From: CAVSMC01 sp963798655
Lineage (GTDB): Bacteria > Pseudomonadota > Gammaproteobacteria > Burkholderiales > Casimicrobiaceae
DNA: 64,000 nucleotides
Assembly: GCA_963798655.1 (NCBI GenBank)
Contig: CAWCUH010000016.1
Location: forward strand, 372,001 to 436,000
Reading direction: 5' to 3'
In this document: one piece after another, positions 52,608 through 62,255 of the stretch
How the letters are laid out: each line of letters begins with the position of its first letter
Position numbering within the stretch: position 1 is the first letter of the stretch
Made by a program: the position numbers and the translations under genes
Notes under the pieces: generated by a model
The model's database searches: none
What the model was told of the DNA's origin: nothing
Seen by the model: the letters and a program-made list of their open reading frames with translations, nothing else

Positions 52608-55443
52608 GTGACCGCCAACGATGCCGCCTTTGCGTCGCCGATCATCGACGCGCATGCGCGTTCCGCGCGCGATGTAGGATCGTTGCTCGGCGTGGACGCC
52701 GCGCGCGGCCTTTCGCCGCAGCAGGCGGCCGCGCGCCGCGCGGCCGTCGGGCCGAACGCGCTTCCCGCCGCGCAGCCGACGCCGATCTGGCGACGAATCG
52801 CAGCGCAATTTGCAAGTCCGCTCGTGCTGCTGCTGATTGCCGCGGCCGCTGTTTCGCTCGTCGTATGGGCCATCGAGGGCCACGGTGCGCCCTATGAGGC
52901 GCTGACGATCCTTGGGCTCGTGCTGCTGAACGGCGCACTCGGCTTCGCGCAGGAGGCGCGCGCCGAGCACGCGCTCGCGAGCCTCGCGAAAATGACGCCC
53001 GCCATGGCAGTCGTCGTGCGCGGCGGCGTGCAGAGCGTCGTGTCGGCGGCGGACGTCGTGCCCGGCGACGTGCTCGCGCTCGAGGAGGGTGCGGCCATTC
53101 CGGCAGACGCGCGCGTCGTACGCGTGAGCGAGCTTGCGACGGTCGAATCGGCGCTGACGGGCGAAAGCGCGGCGGTCGCGAAGGACTCGACGCCGGTGCC
53201 GGAGACGGCCGCCGTCGCCGATCGCACGTCGATGGTGTACGCCGGCACGAACGTCGCATCCGGGCGCGGCGAGGCGATCGTCACGGCGACCGGTGCAGCG
53301 ACCGAGTTCGGCCGGATCGCGAAGCTGCTGCGCGAAACGCGTGCAGAGCAGACGCCGCTCACGCGCGAGCTCGACCGGCTCGGCCGCATCCTCGGCGCGA
53401 TCGTCATCGCCATCGCCGTCGTCGTCGCGGCGACGATCCTGCTGCTCCAGCACGACTATTCGACGGCGGCGCTGGTCGGCGTGCTGCTCTATACGGTGTC
53501 GCTCGCCGTTTCCGCCGTGCCGGAAGGGCTGTCCGCGGTGACCGCGGTGGTGCTGTCGCTCGGCACGCAGCGCATGGCGGCCCGCAACGCGATCGTGCGC
53601 AAGCTCGCCGCCGTCGAGACGCTCGGCGCGGCGACCGTCGTCGCCTGCGACAAGACCGGGACGCTCACCGAAAATGCGATGACGGTCCGCGCGATCGTCA
53701 CCGCATCAGGCCGCGCGGAGTTGACCGGCGCCGGCTATGCGCCGCGCGGCGATTTGCTCGCGTGCGGCGCGCCGCTCGACGCCGGAGCGCATCGCGTCGA
53801 AGCGCTGCGGCTGCTCTCCGCCGCGTATCTCGCGAGCAATGCCGAGCTCGTCCAACGCGACGGCGCATGGACGGTCGTCGGTGATCCGACCGAGGGCGCG
53901 CTCAAGTGCGCGGCGCTCAAGGCGGGGCTCACGCCGGAGCGGCTCGCGTCGCGTTTCGCGCGCGTCGGCGAGATCCCGTTCTCGGCCGCACGGCGGATGA
54001 TGAGCACGGCGCACGCGGACGCGGATCGCGGCGAGCGCGTGCTGTTCGTGAAGGGCGCGCCGGACGTGCTGCTCGCGCGCTGCGACTTCGAGCGTGTCGG
54101 CAACGACGAGCGGACGCTCGATGCAGCACGCCGCGCCACGATCGAGTCCGACATCGCGGCGCTCGCCGCCGAGGCGCTGCGCACGCTCGGCGTCGCGTAT
54201 CGCCGACTCGAGGGCGCGGCGGACGACGCACTGCACGAGCACGTGGAATCCTCGCTCGTATGGCTCGGCGTCGTCGGCATGAGCGACCCGCCGCGGCCGG
54301 AAGCGCGCGCCGCCTTGGCGGCCGCACGGCGCGCCGGCATCCGCGTGCTGATGATCACCGGCGACCATCCGCTGGCCGCTGCGGCGATCGCGGCCGAGAT
54401 CGGACTTTCGTCGCCGGGCGCACGCGCGCTGACCGGCGTCGACATCGCGTCGATGTCCGACGGTGAGCTGCGCGATGCCGTCGCCCACACGACCGTGTAC
54501 GCGCGAATCGCACCCGAGCAGAAGCTCGCGATCGTGCGCGCGCTGCAGGCATGCGACGAAGTCGTGGCGATGACAGGCGACGGCGTGAACGACGCGCCTG
54601 CGCTCAAGGCCGCCGACATCGGCATCGCGATGGGGCGCTCCGGTACGGACGTCGCGCGCGAGGCGGCCGACATGGTGCTCGCCGACGACAACTTCGCGAC
54701 GATCGTGGCTGCGATCGAGGAGGGGCGCGCGATCTACGCGAACCTGCAGAAGTTCCTCGAACGTACCTGATGTCGACGAACCTCGGCGAAGTGGCCGTGA
54801 TGTTCTTCGGCGTCGTGCTCGCCGGCATGCTCGGGCTGGTCGCCGGCCGCGGCGAAGCGCTGGTGCTGCCGCTGCTTGCCACGCAGATTCTGTGGATCAA
54901 TCTCGTCACCGACGGCTTTCCCGCGCTCGCGCTCGGCGTCGAGCCCGCCGACGCCGGACTGATGCAACGCGCGCCGCGCGATCCGCGCGGCGGCGTCATC
55001 ACGCCGCGGATGTGGACGGCGATGGTCATCGCCGCGGCCGTCATGGGCATCGGCACGCTGCTGGTGCTCGACGCCGGGCTTCGCGGGCGGCCTGATCACG
55101 GCGACGGGGACATCGCGCACGCGCGCACGATGGCCTTCAACGTGCTGGTGCGTCTACCAGCTCGTGTATGCGCTGTGCGTGCGCTCCGGGCGCATTCGCG
55201 TTCGCACGCCCGTTCGCCAATTCCTGGCTGTGGCTCGCCATCGCCGCAGCGCTCGCGCTGCAGGCGCTCGTGCTCTACGTCCCGTCGTTCAACGTCGGCG
55301 TTCGGGACGGTGCCTTGTCCGCTCCGAATGGGCGATATGCGCGCTGGTCGCGTTGTCGGTTGGTGCCGTGCGCGAGCTCGTCAAATGGCGGCTGCGAGCG
55401 CGCGATCGACCGCGCGATGCGGCCCGCGGCGCAAGCGGGCTGA
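52608..55443 (+). pseudogene. P2A-type cation-transporting ATPase, broken by frameshifts
   Basis: The main frame (GTG 52608 to 54770) holds most of a P-type ATPase: the N-terminal cation ATPase domain, the actuator motif TGES, SAVPEGLSAV in M4, phosphorylation DKTGTLTENAM, and the hinge GDGVNDAP. PEGL points to the Ca2+/secretory P2A class. A one-base loss near 54768 shifts the frame before YLMSTNLGEVAVMF. Further shifts near 55150, 55185 and 55310 are needed to read the last helices (FANSWLWLAI, AICALVALSVGAVREL). No single frame encodes the M5-M10 region. Reading error or a recent pseudogene are both possible. The end overlaps the opposite kinase gene. Confidence 0.85.
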
Positions 55444-57791
55444 CGCTCGTCAGTCGCAGCGTTCGGCGCGAGCAGATGCGCGAGCGTGCTGCGCAACCGC
55501 GCCGGCGGCAGCGGCTTGTGCAGCAGCGCGATGCCGCCCGCCTGAATCCGCGCGAGCTCCACAGCGCCGCTCTCGCCGGATACGAGCACCGCCGGTATCG
55601 TGCGGCCGAATTGCGCGCGCAGTGCCGCGATCGCGTCAAGGCCGTCGGTGCCGTTGCCCAGCCGATAGTCGACGATCATCGCTTCGGGCGCGCCGCGCTC
55701 GGCGCACGCGCTGCGCGCTTCGTCCGCACCGGCGATCGCGATGGCGTCGCAGCCCCACTGCGAAAGGAGTCGAACGGTCCCGTCGCGGACGTCGGCCTCG
55801 TCGTCGATCACCAGCACCCGGCGGCCGTCCATCGCGTCCTGCACGACGGCCGGGGCGGGTCTCGCGAGCGCCGTGCGATCGCCGGCTGGCACGACGACGC
55901 GGAACACCGACCCGCGGCCTTCGCGTGACGCGACATCGATGCGATGGCCGAGCAGGTCCGCGAGCCGGCGAACGATGGCGAGACCGAGACCGAGTCCGCG
56001 CGCGCGGTCGCGCGCCGGATTGCCGACCTGGTAGAACTCCTCGAAGATACGCTCGCGCTCGGCTGCCGCGATGCCCGGTCCGCTGTCCCACACCTCGATC
56101 GCGTATTGCGCCCCTCGCCGTCGGCATCCGATGACGACGCCGCCGCGCTCCGTGTAGCGAAGCGCGTTCGCGACGAGGTTGCGGATGATCCGTTCGAGCA
56201 GCATCGGGTCCGAGCGCACGACGACGTCGCCGGATACGACGGCAAGCTTCAGACCGCGCTCGAGCGCCTCCGATGCGAACTCGTCGGTGAGCCGGTCGAG
56301 CAGTGGACGGATCGGCATGTCGACCGGCTGCGCGGCGATCACACCGGCGTCGAGCTTCGACACGTCGAGCAGCGCCGAGAACAGCGCTTCGAGCGCCGAG
56401 ACCGACGTGGTGATCCGCTGTGCGAGCGCGTGGCCGTCTGCGTCCTGGACGTGCTCCGCCATCGCGTGCGAGAACATGCCGAGCGCGTGCAGCGGCTGGC
56501 GAAGGTCATGGCTCGCTGCGGCCAGGAAGCGCGATTTCGAGCGGCTTGCCGCTTCGGCGTCGTCCCTCGCCGCCTGCGTCGCCTCGAGCTGCGCCGACAG
56601 CGCCGCGCCTTTCTCGGCGACACGCCGCTCGAGGTCGATGTTCAGGCGCTCGCTCTCGTTCAGCGCGCGCACGAAACGGTCGACGAGAATGTAGCCCACG
56701 AGCGTGAGGAAGGCGAGCGCCGCGTAAGGCACGAGCCACACCGGCCGCAGCGCCTGGGGATCCAGCGCGGCAAGCCAGTCGTGCACGGCGAACGCGGTCG
56801 AGATGCCGCCGGCGGCGAGCAGCAGCGCGCTCTCGATGTTGCGGTTACGCGCGGCGTAGCGGCCGACTGCGGCGAGCGCAACGAAGACGATCGCGATGCC
56901 GCCAAGCCGCACGAGCGACTCGGCATCGTTCAGCGCGTCGAATGCGTTCGCCGCGTACAACACCGGCAACACTGCACCGGCGTACGCGACGACGAACCGC
57001 CGGTAGCCGTACCATCGAACGCCGGCGAAGCGCACGCAGAACAGGCACAGCAGCGCGACGAAGGCCATATAGGCGGTGTGCCAGACGATCCGCCAATGCG
57101 GCTGCGGCAACAGCGGGTCAGGCAGCAGCGAGACGAGCGTGTGCAGGCTCCACAGCATTGCCGCGAATCCGAACAGCGCGTACGCTGCATCGCGACGGCG
57201 CAGCCACAGCGCGACGATGAATATGCCGACGGTGAACGTCGCGACGCTGACGGCGGCGGGTCCGAGCGTGCGCTGGAAAAAATCCGCACGCCAGCGTTCG
57301 CGCAGCGCGACTATGCTGCCGGCGGCAATCGGTCCAAGCCCGGCGGCAAGCGGCGACGCCGTCCACACGTGGAGCGCGAGAGTGTTCGTTCCGCGCCGCA
57401 CCAGGTCGGCCGGCATCCGGATCAGCTGGGACTGCTCGTAGCTGCGCGGGCCGCGCAGGCCGAACGTGGCGACTTGCGCGACGAGCTCGCCGTTGACGTA
57501 AACGTTCGCCGCGACGGTGATCGCCGTGAGGTAAAGCGCCTGCGCGGACGATGGCGTATCGACGTTCCAATCGATGACGTACCACGCCTCGCCCGACGCG
57601 TCGGGATTCGTCGCTTCCCACGCGTGAGGCAGCGCGACCGTCGCGCCACCCGCCGGAGGATGCGCGGCGGCCCCGACGGCGAAGCGTGCGGTGGCAAGCT
57701 CCACTGGCGAGGCATCGCGGGCCGCCGCGGGCGGCCCGCCAAACGCCCATACGGCAGCAAGCAGAACGACCAGCGTACGAACGAGCGTCAT
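55275..57791 (-). CDS. Hybrid sensor histidine kinase with 7TMR-DISM module
   Basis: An 838-residue protein with a signal peptide, a periplasmic DISM beta-sandwich (ALPHAWEATNPDASGEAWYVI, about 50-180) and seven membrane helices (about 185-390). HisKA follows (FLAAASHDLRQPLHAL), then HATPase with NLVANALRYTERGG and GLGLGLAIVRRL, and a C-terminal receiver (LVIDDEADVRDG, phospho-Asp in VDYRLG). The protein senses a periplasmic carbohydrate-like or diffusible ligand and phosphorylates a response regulator. Its start overlaps the upstream TPR-like gene. The last ~60 residues (from about DERQPAC) overlap the antisense ATPase remnant and look non-native, perhaps because of a frameshift near 55450. 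Confidence 0.88.
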   Translation of the reverse strand: MTLVRTLVVLLAAVWAFGGPPAAARDASPVELATARFAVGAAAHPPAGGATVALPHAWEATNPDASGEAWYVIDWNVDTPSSAQALYLTAITVAANVYVNGELVAQVATFGLRGPRSYEQSQLIRMPADLVRRGTNTLALHVWTASPLAAGLGPIAAGSIVALRERWRADFFQRTLGPAAVSVATFTVGIFIVALWLRRRDAAYALFGFAAMLWSLHTLVSLLPDPLLPQPHWRIVWHTAYMAFVALLCLFCVRFAGVRWYGYRRFVVAYAGAVLPVLYAANAFDALNDAESLVRLGGIAIVFVALAAVGRYAARNRNIESALLLAAGGISTAFAVHDWLAALDPQALRPVWLVPYAALAFLTLVGYILVDRFVRALNESERLNIDLERRVAEKGAALSAQLEATQAARDDAEAASRSKSRFLAAASHDLRQPLHALGMFSHAMAEHVQDADGHALAQRITTSVSALEALFSALLDVSKLDAGVIAAQPVDMPIRPLLDRLTDEFASEALERGLKLAVVSGDVVVRSDPMLLERIIRNLVANALRYTERGGVVIGCRRRGAQYAIEVWDSGPGIAAAERERIFEEFYQVGNPARDRARGLGLGLAIVRRLADLLGHRIDVASREGRGSVFRVVVPAGDRTALARPAPAVVQDAMDGRRVLVIDDEADVRDGTVRLLSQWGCDAIAIAGADEARSACAERGAPEAMIVDYRLGNGTDGLDAIAALRAQFGRTIPAVLVSGESGAVELARIQAGGIALLHKPLPPARLRSTLAHLLAPNAATDERQPACAAGRIARSIARSQPPFDELAHGTNRQRDQRAYRPFGADKAPSRTPTLNDGT

Positions 57792-58957
57792 TCTTCGACC
57801 GAGCGCGAGACGAACGCCGCGAGCGTACGCTGATCGTGCTCGATGTCGCGCGCAAACGTCGCGATGTCGCCGATCGCCTCGGGATCCCACCACGGGTCCG
57901 TGTTGCGATAGCCGTGCAGGCGCGCCAGCGTCAGCGCACTTTGCAGGTCGTCGGCAGCGGCCTGCTGACGCTGCTCGCGGATGCGCAGCCACGTCCGTGC
58001 GACGAGCGCCGAGAAGTGCAGGAATCGCCAGTAGTAGCTCGCCGCGCGCGCGAGGACTACCGTCAGCTCCCCGGCCGCCCGGCGATGTTGACCGCGCGCG
58101 ATGGCGATGTGCGCACGGCCGAGCTGCCATAGCGTGATGAAATAGAGTGCGATCGCCGACCCTTCGACCGTCATGCAGGCATCGATGCGCTCGCTCGCGA
58201 GCGCAACGTCGCCGCCCAAGCGTGCGCGCGCCGCGCCGAGGAAACTGCTGTGCGCAACGTCCTGCGGCCTGTTGCGATCCACCCGCGCAGCCATTTCGGC
58301 GAGGCAGACGTCGGCGCGCGCGAGATCGCCTTCGGATATCGCAGCGCTCGCACCTTGCTCCCACGCCCCGTAGAGGGAGCCGGCGGCGAGTGCCTGCACG
58401 ACGAGCGCATGCGCGCGCGCGTGGTCGGCGGATAACCATGCAAGAAGCGCTTCGGCCTCGAACCAGCCGCTGCGCACGGAGGCGCTCGCATGCGCCGCAT
58501 GCGGACGCGCGTGGTCCACGACCTCGCGCGCGAGCGGGAAATTGCCGCTTCGCACCGCATACTCGAACGAGAAGTGGGCGGCGCGCAGCGCGCTGTCCGG
58601 GTCGGTGGCACGCGAGCGGATTCGTGCGAGCGCGCGGCCGTGCCAGAGCGGCAGCGCAGGATGCGCCGGCCGCCGCGCGAGAACGGCGAGCGCCGCATTG
58701 AACACGAGCGGCTCGAGCTCGGCGGGCGGCGCCATCGACCACGGCGCGAGAAGCGCGTCGAGCGCGTCGAGCCAGAATTCCATCAGCAACGGTGCGCCGA
58801 GCTCACGATTGATGCGCTCGAGCGTATGCGCGGTGTGCGTCAACGCGAGCGCATCGTCGCCGATGCGCCGCGCAGACTCGTACGCCGACTGCGCCACCGC
58901 AAGCCAATGGTCGCCACTGGTATCCAAGACCGCCTTTCGATGCGCCCGCCGCCGCAA
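57788..58957 (-). CDS. TPR/MalT-like helical-repeat protein, co-transcribed with kinase
   Basis: A 389-residue all-helical protein without a signal peptide. Ala-rich helix pairs resemble tetratricopeptide/MalT-type repeats (RAAHFSFEYAVRSGNFPLAREVV, RADVCLAEMAARVDRNR). Its stop overlaps the kinase start as ATGA, so the two are made together. It may act as a cytoplasmic scaffold for the kinase, the divergent LuxR regulator or both. I do not recognise a specific family. Confidence 0.75.
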   Translation of the reverse strand: MRRRAHRKAVLDTSGDHWLAVAQSAYESARRIGDDALALTHTAHTLERINRELGAPLLMEFWLDALDALLAPWSMAPPAELEPLVFNAALAVLARRPAHPALPLWHGRALARIRSRATDPDSALRAAHFSFEYAVRSGNFPLAREVVDHARPHAAHASASVRSGWFEAEALLAWLSADHARAHALVVQALAAGSLYGAWEQGASAAISEGDLARADVCLAEMAARVDRNRPQDVAHSSFLGAARARLGGDVALASERIDACMTVEGSAIALYFITLWQLGRAHIAIARGQHRRAAGELTVVLARAASYYWRFLHFSALVARTWLRIREQRQQAAADDLQSALTLARLHGYRNTDPWWDPEAIGDIATFARDIEHDQRTLAAFVSRSVEE

Positions 58958-59043
58958 GAGCCGTCCCTGGCGCGCTGCAGATTCTGCCTATAATGCAATC
59001 GGCGCACAAACGGTGGCGGCACCGCCACGCCAGGGAGGGCAGG

Positions 59044-59670
59044 ATGTCCGATGCCGGTCCGCTGATCGCGATCGCCGACGATCACCCGCTGATGCGCGCG
59101 GCGCTCGCGAGCTCACTCGCGGCGTGCACGCCCGGCGTGCGGTTCGTCGAGGCGAGCGATGTCACGTCGACGATGTCGGTCGTATCCGGCGATCCGGCGC
59201 CGGACCTGCTGCTGATGGATCTGCACATGCCGGGCGCCGATGGACTCGCCGGTGTGCGCAGCGTGCGCACGGTCGCGCCGCACGTGCCGGTCGCCGTCGT
59301 GTCCGCCGAGGACGACCGCCACGTGGTCGCGCAGCTTCTCGCGCTCGGCGTGTCGGGCTTCATTCCGAAAACGGATTCGCCGGGCGTTGTCGCGAGCGCC
59401 GTGCGACTGATCCTTGCCGGCGGCACGTACGTTCCACCGCATCTGCTGCGCGGCGACACCGCAGCGCCCGTCGCGACGTCGTCGGGACTCACCGCCCGGC
59501 AGACGGATGTCGTGCGGCTGCTTGCACGCGGCCTGTCGAACAAGGCGATCGCTCGCGAGCTCGGCGTGAGCGAAGGAACCGTCAAGGTGCACTTGCTCGC
59601 CGTGTTCCGCGTGCTCGACGTGCGCAATCGCACGGCGGCCGTGCTCGCGGCGCAGCGTTTCCTCGACTGA
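59044..59670 (+). CDS. LuxR-family (NarL-type) response regulator
   Basis: A 208-residue regulator with a receiver domain (IADDHPLMRAALASSL, phospho-Asp in LLMDLHMPG, Lys in IPKTDS) and a C-terminal LuxR-type HTH (GLTARQTDVVRLLARGLSNK, SEGTVKVHL). ATG 59044 has AGGGAGG upstream. It is divergent from the TPR-kinase operon with 86 bp between starts. It is the natural cognate regulator of that kinase and might control the small membrane-protein genes that follow. Confidence 0.88.
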   Translation: MSDAGPLIAIADDHPLMRAALASSLAACTPGVRFVEASDVTSTMSVVSGDPAPDLLLMDLHMPGADGLAGVRSVRTVAPHVPVAVVSAEDDRHVVAQLLALGVSGFIPKTDSPGVVASAVRLILAGGTYVPPHLLRGDTAAPVATSSGLTARQTDVVRLLARGLSNKAIARELGVSEGTVKVHLLAVFRVLDVRNRTAAVLAAQRFLD

Positions 59671-59726
59671 CGTCCGGACGATGATGCGAGGCGGCGCTTG
59701 GATGTCGCGCCGCTCGCTGCGCGGAT

Positions 59727-59972
59727 TCACGGCATGCCGCGTGCGGAAACCGGCACGGGTCGGCCGCAGGTCGACGAGCCCTGCGGCGTGCTGGAACACT
59801 GATCCGCTGCGGGTGCCGTTACGACGAGCCTCGCTACGTTGCGCTCGGGCAGCAGCGGTCCGAACTCCCACGCAAATGCGACGATCCACACCGTGAACGC
59901 GGCGAGCGCGATCGAAACGACGAATCCCGCTGCAGATCGAGGCGTGCTCGGCGTGGCGTCGCGCGGCTGCAT
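59727..59972 (-). CDS. Small single-pass membrane protein, 81 residues
   Basis: A short frame with a strong AGGAGG ribosome site before ATG 59972. One membrane helix (AAGFVVSIALAAFTVWIVAFAWEFG, about 14-38) precedes a short periplasmic tail with two Cys (DQCSSTPQGSSTCGRP), which could form a disulfide. No family is recognised. It sits head-to-tail behind the similar-sized gene at 60056. Confidence 0.65.
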   Translation of the reverse strand: MQPRDATPSTPRSAAGFVVSIALAAFTVWIVAFAWEFGPLLPERNVARLVVTAPAADQCSSTPQGSSTCGRPVPVSARGMP

Positions 59973-60055
59973 GGGTCCTCCTTCGGTGGCGATCGCGCCC
60001 AAAAAATCACGCCGGCGGCGCTGACGTGTGTCCTTCGCGAAACCCGAAGCCCGTT

Positions 60056-60343
60056 CTAGAACGTCGGAGGCGGTTCGTCGGCGGTGGTCGCCGACGGCGA
60101 TGCACCGAAAACGGATTCCGCGGAAGGCACCGACGTACCCGCCGCCGGCGTGTGGAGGAAATCGTTTACATCGAGCGCCGCGGGCCGCGCGAGCTGGTCG
60201 GCCCACGGCATCCAGCGCGCATCTCCGGCGTGAAGCCATACGAGACCGACGAGAGCGCCGACGCAGAGGACGGCGGTGACCGAGCCCGCTGCGCGCGCAC
60301 GTTGCGCGTCTGCTCGATTCGCATTGAACTTGAGGATCTTCAT
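60056..60343 (-). CDS. Small single-pass membrane protein, 95 residues
   Basis: Starts MKILKFNANRADAQRARAAG with GGAAGGAG upstream of ATG 60343. One membrane helix (SVTAVLCVGALVGLVWLH, about 21-38) is followed by a Pro/Ala/Ser-rich C-terminal tail. The following small gene at 59727 is on the same strand with 83 bp between them. No family is recognised. Both may belong to the two-component locus upstream, but that is inferred only from position. Confidence 0.6.
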   Translation of the reverse strand: MKILKFNANRADAQRARAAGSVTAVLCVGALVGLVWLHAGDARWMPWADQLARPAALDVNDFLHTPAAGTSVPSAESVFGASPSATTADEPPPTF

Positions 60344-60799
60344 GCCGGGCTCCTTCCTTGTGCACGCCTTGCACAGCGCGTTGGACCATTGTCGGCAACA
60401 GGAGGCACGAGCGGAATTCAGCGTTCGCGGTAGATCCGTTACGGCCGATGGATGATGGGGACCGGCAGGATTACGCCGTTCGGAATATGCCAGACGGTGC
60501 GAATGCGTCGAAGAGTCGACAAAGACGAGCACGCGTATCGTCACGAGCGGCGTGCGGCGTGGCGACTTCTTTGGTGCCCGACGCTGCAATCGAAGTGCGG
60601 CGCGTGGTGCACTGATGCTCGGCGCATCACTATCCGAGCCGTCCGCCGAGCAGAACCATGATCTGTCATTCGTCGAACAGTTCGGCTGCGCCTGGTCCGG
60701 AACTCCTGCAGCACGCAGCGTTCGAAATGAAGGTTGGCGTCGATGTCGGAAGCCCGGTCGCCGTGGCGAACCGTTTCGTTACGTACTCGATGGAGCGAA
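60344..60799. other. 456-bp stretch without a supported gene
   Basis: I see no frame with a good start and ribosome site, no repeat copy, and no recognisable RNA. It must contain divergent promoters for the small-protein pair on the minus strand and for the VOC gene at 60800 on the plus strand. Several short open frames here lack coding features. Confidence 0.5.
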
Positions 60800-61189
60800 A
60801 TGATGCTGCAGAGAGCCCCGATGTATGCCTACCTGCCGGCCAGAGACGTCGACCGTGCGCGGCGCTTCTATGAAAGCAAGCTCGGCTTTCAGCCGAAGGA
60901 GGAAATCGCCGGCGGGGTGGTCTACGAGTTCGGCGAACACACCGCCTGCTTTCTCTATCCAACGCCGAACGCCGGCACCTCGCGAGCGAGCCAAGCGTTC
61001 TGGCGCGTCGATGACGTCGAGCGCGAGGTCGCCGAGCTCAAGGCACGCGGCGTGGATTTCGAGGATTACGACATGCCCGGCGAGAAGAGCGCCAGCGGCG
61101 TCCTCACGGCCGGCGGCGCCAGAGCGGCGTGGTTCAAGGATACCGAAGGCAACATCCTCGCGATCATTCAAGACGCGCGAGGCAGCTGA
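60800..61189 (+). CDS. VOC-superfamily (glyoxalase-like) protein
   Basis: A 129-residue VOC protein with MYAYLPARDVDRARRFYESK and WFKDTEGNILAIIQD, the paired modules of the fold. ATG 60800 has GGAG upstream. Relatives include lactoylglutathione lyase, fosfomycin resistance and extradiol-dioxygenase-like proteins. The metal ligands are not certain enough to assign a reaction. Convergent with and 1 bp from the gene on the minus strand. Confidence 0.83.
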   Translation: MMLQRAPMYAYLPARDVDRARRFYESKLGFQPKEEIAGGVVYEFGEHTACFLYPTPNAGTSRASQAFWRVDDVEREVAELKARGVDFEDYDMPGEKSASGVLTAGGARAAWFKDTEGNILAIIQDARGS

Positions 61190-61190
61190 T

Positions 61191-61910
61191 CTAATCGAGC
61201 GACGCGGCGAGATCGCTCAGCGTCTGGCGCGGATTCGCTTCGATCGGCTCGCCGTGGGAAACAAGAATCCGCTTCAGCGACTCGACGCGTGTCCACTGGA
61301 GCAACTGGTTGCGCAGGGCGTCCCGGTCCTTGACCATCGTGAACGTCACCGGTTTCGGAATCTGCGCGTGGTCGCCGGCGAACCCCGTCACCTTCAGCAG
61401 CCAGCTATCGATGCCGGAGGCGTTGCGGATATTGCCGACCAGGTCGTTCAGCACGAGGGTTGTGCCGTGCGGCCTTTGTACGATAAGCGCCGCCTCGTGA
61501 TCGCGCGTGCCGGGCACTGACACGAAATGAACGTCGGGGTCGGCGAAGTCGGGCGTCGCCGTGTCGACCGGCACGATTTCCTCGACCTTTTCGCGGGCGC
61601 CCGGCGGCGCGACCACGACGAGATCGGGATAGCGACGTTTCCACGCTTTCGCGTCAAGCCGGTGGTGGTCGTTCGGCACGACGAGGAACGCCGGTCGACC
61701 GAATGCTTCGAGTACGCGCATTTGCGCTTCATCGAGGGCGATCGCACTCCAGATGACGAGGCGTGAATCGGCGAGCCGCACGACGGTCATCCGTCGCGGC
61801 AGGTCCATCAGCGGCATGCGGATATGGCCGACGACGGTCAGAATGCCTTCGTCGACTTCTGTGAGCTCGCCATGCGGCAGTACGTGCCAATCGTTGTAGG
61901 GTTTCGTCAT
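61191..61910 (-). CDS. DUF4336 family protein
   Basis: A 239-residue protein matching the DUF4336 pattern (MPLMDLPRRMTVVRLADSRL, FLVVPNDHHRLDAKAWKRRYPDL, LVLNDLVGN), a group related to the metallo-beta-lactamase fold. His residues in NDHHRLDA and in the late VSHGEPI are consistent with metal binding, but the family is uncharacterised. ATG 61910 opens MTKPYNDWHVLPHG. It ends next to the convergent VOC gene. Confidence 0.78.
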   Translation of the reverse strand: MTKPYNDWHVLPHGELTEVDEGILTVVGHIRMPLMDLPRRMTVVRLADSRLVIWSAIALDEAQMRVLEAFGRPAFLVVPNDHHRLDAKAWKRRYPDLVVVAPPGAREKVEEIVPVDTATPDFADPDVHFVSVPGTRDHEAALIVQRPHGTTLVLNDLVGNIRNASGIDSWLLKVTGFAGDHAQIPKPVTFTMVKDRDALRNQLLQWTRVESLKRILVSHGEPIEANPRQTLSDLAASLD

Positions 61911-62099
61911 CGCGCGGCTCCGTTCGAGCGGGCACGGCGGGCGTACAACAAAGGTTCTCCTTTGCGGGCGCCGCCGGTGTCATGGTTCGACACGCTGCGG
62001 CGCGGCGTGTTCTACTGCTTGCGCGGGTGAGCTCGCGAATTGTTTGGAGACGTAGACCACGAGGAGCGCAGCAACGGCAGATGTTCACCGCGCAATCCT

Positions 62100-62190
62100 T
62101 GGTGCCCGGAGCCGGACTCGAACCGGCACGGCGGTTTTGGCCGCCCGCGGGTTTTAAGCCCGCTGTGTCTACCTGTTTCACCATCCGGGC
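62100..62190 (-). tRNA. tRNA-Leu (anticodon UAA)
   Basis: The minus strand folds into a complete tRNA: acceptor GCCCGGA with TCCGGGC, the anticodon stem GCGGG/CCCGC around CTTAAAA (anticodon TAA), a long class II variable arm, T-arm GCCGG-TTCGAGT-CCGGC, and an encoded CCA end. The long variable arm is characteristic of leucine tRNA. Confidence 0.95.
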
Positions 62191-62255
62191 GTCGGCGGCG
62201 ATTCTAGCGAAGCTTGGTAGCATACGCGTCGATCGACCGGACCCACTGGATATCC

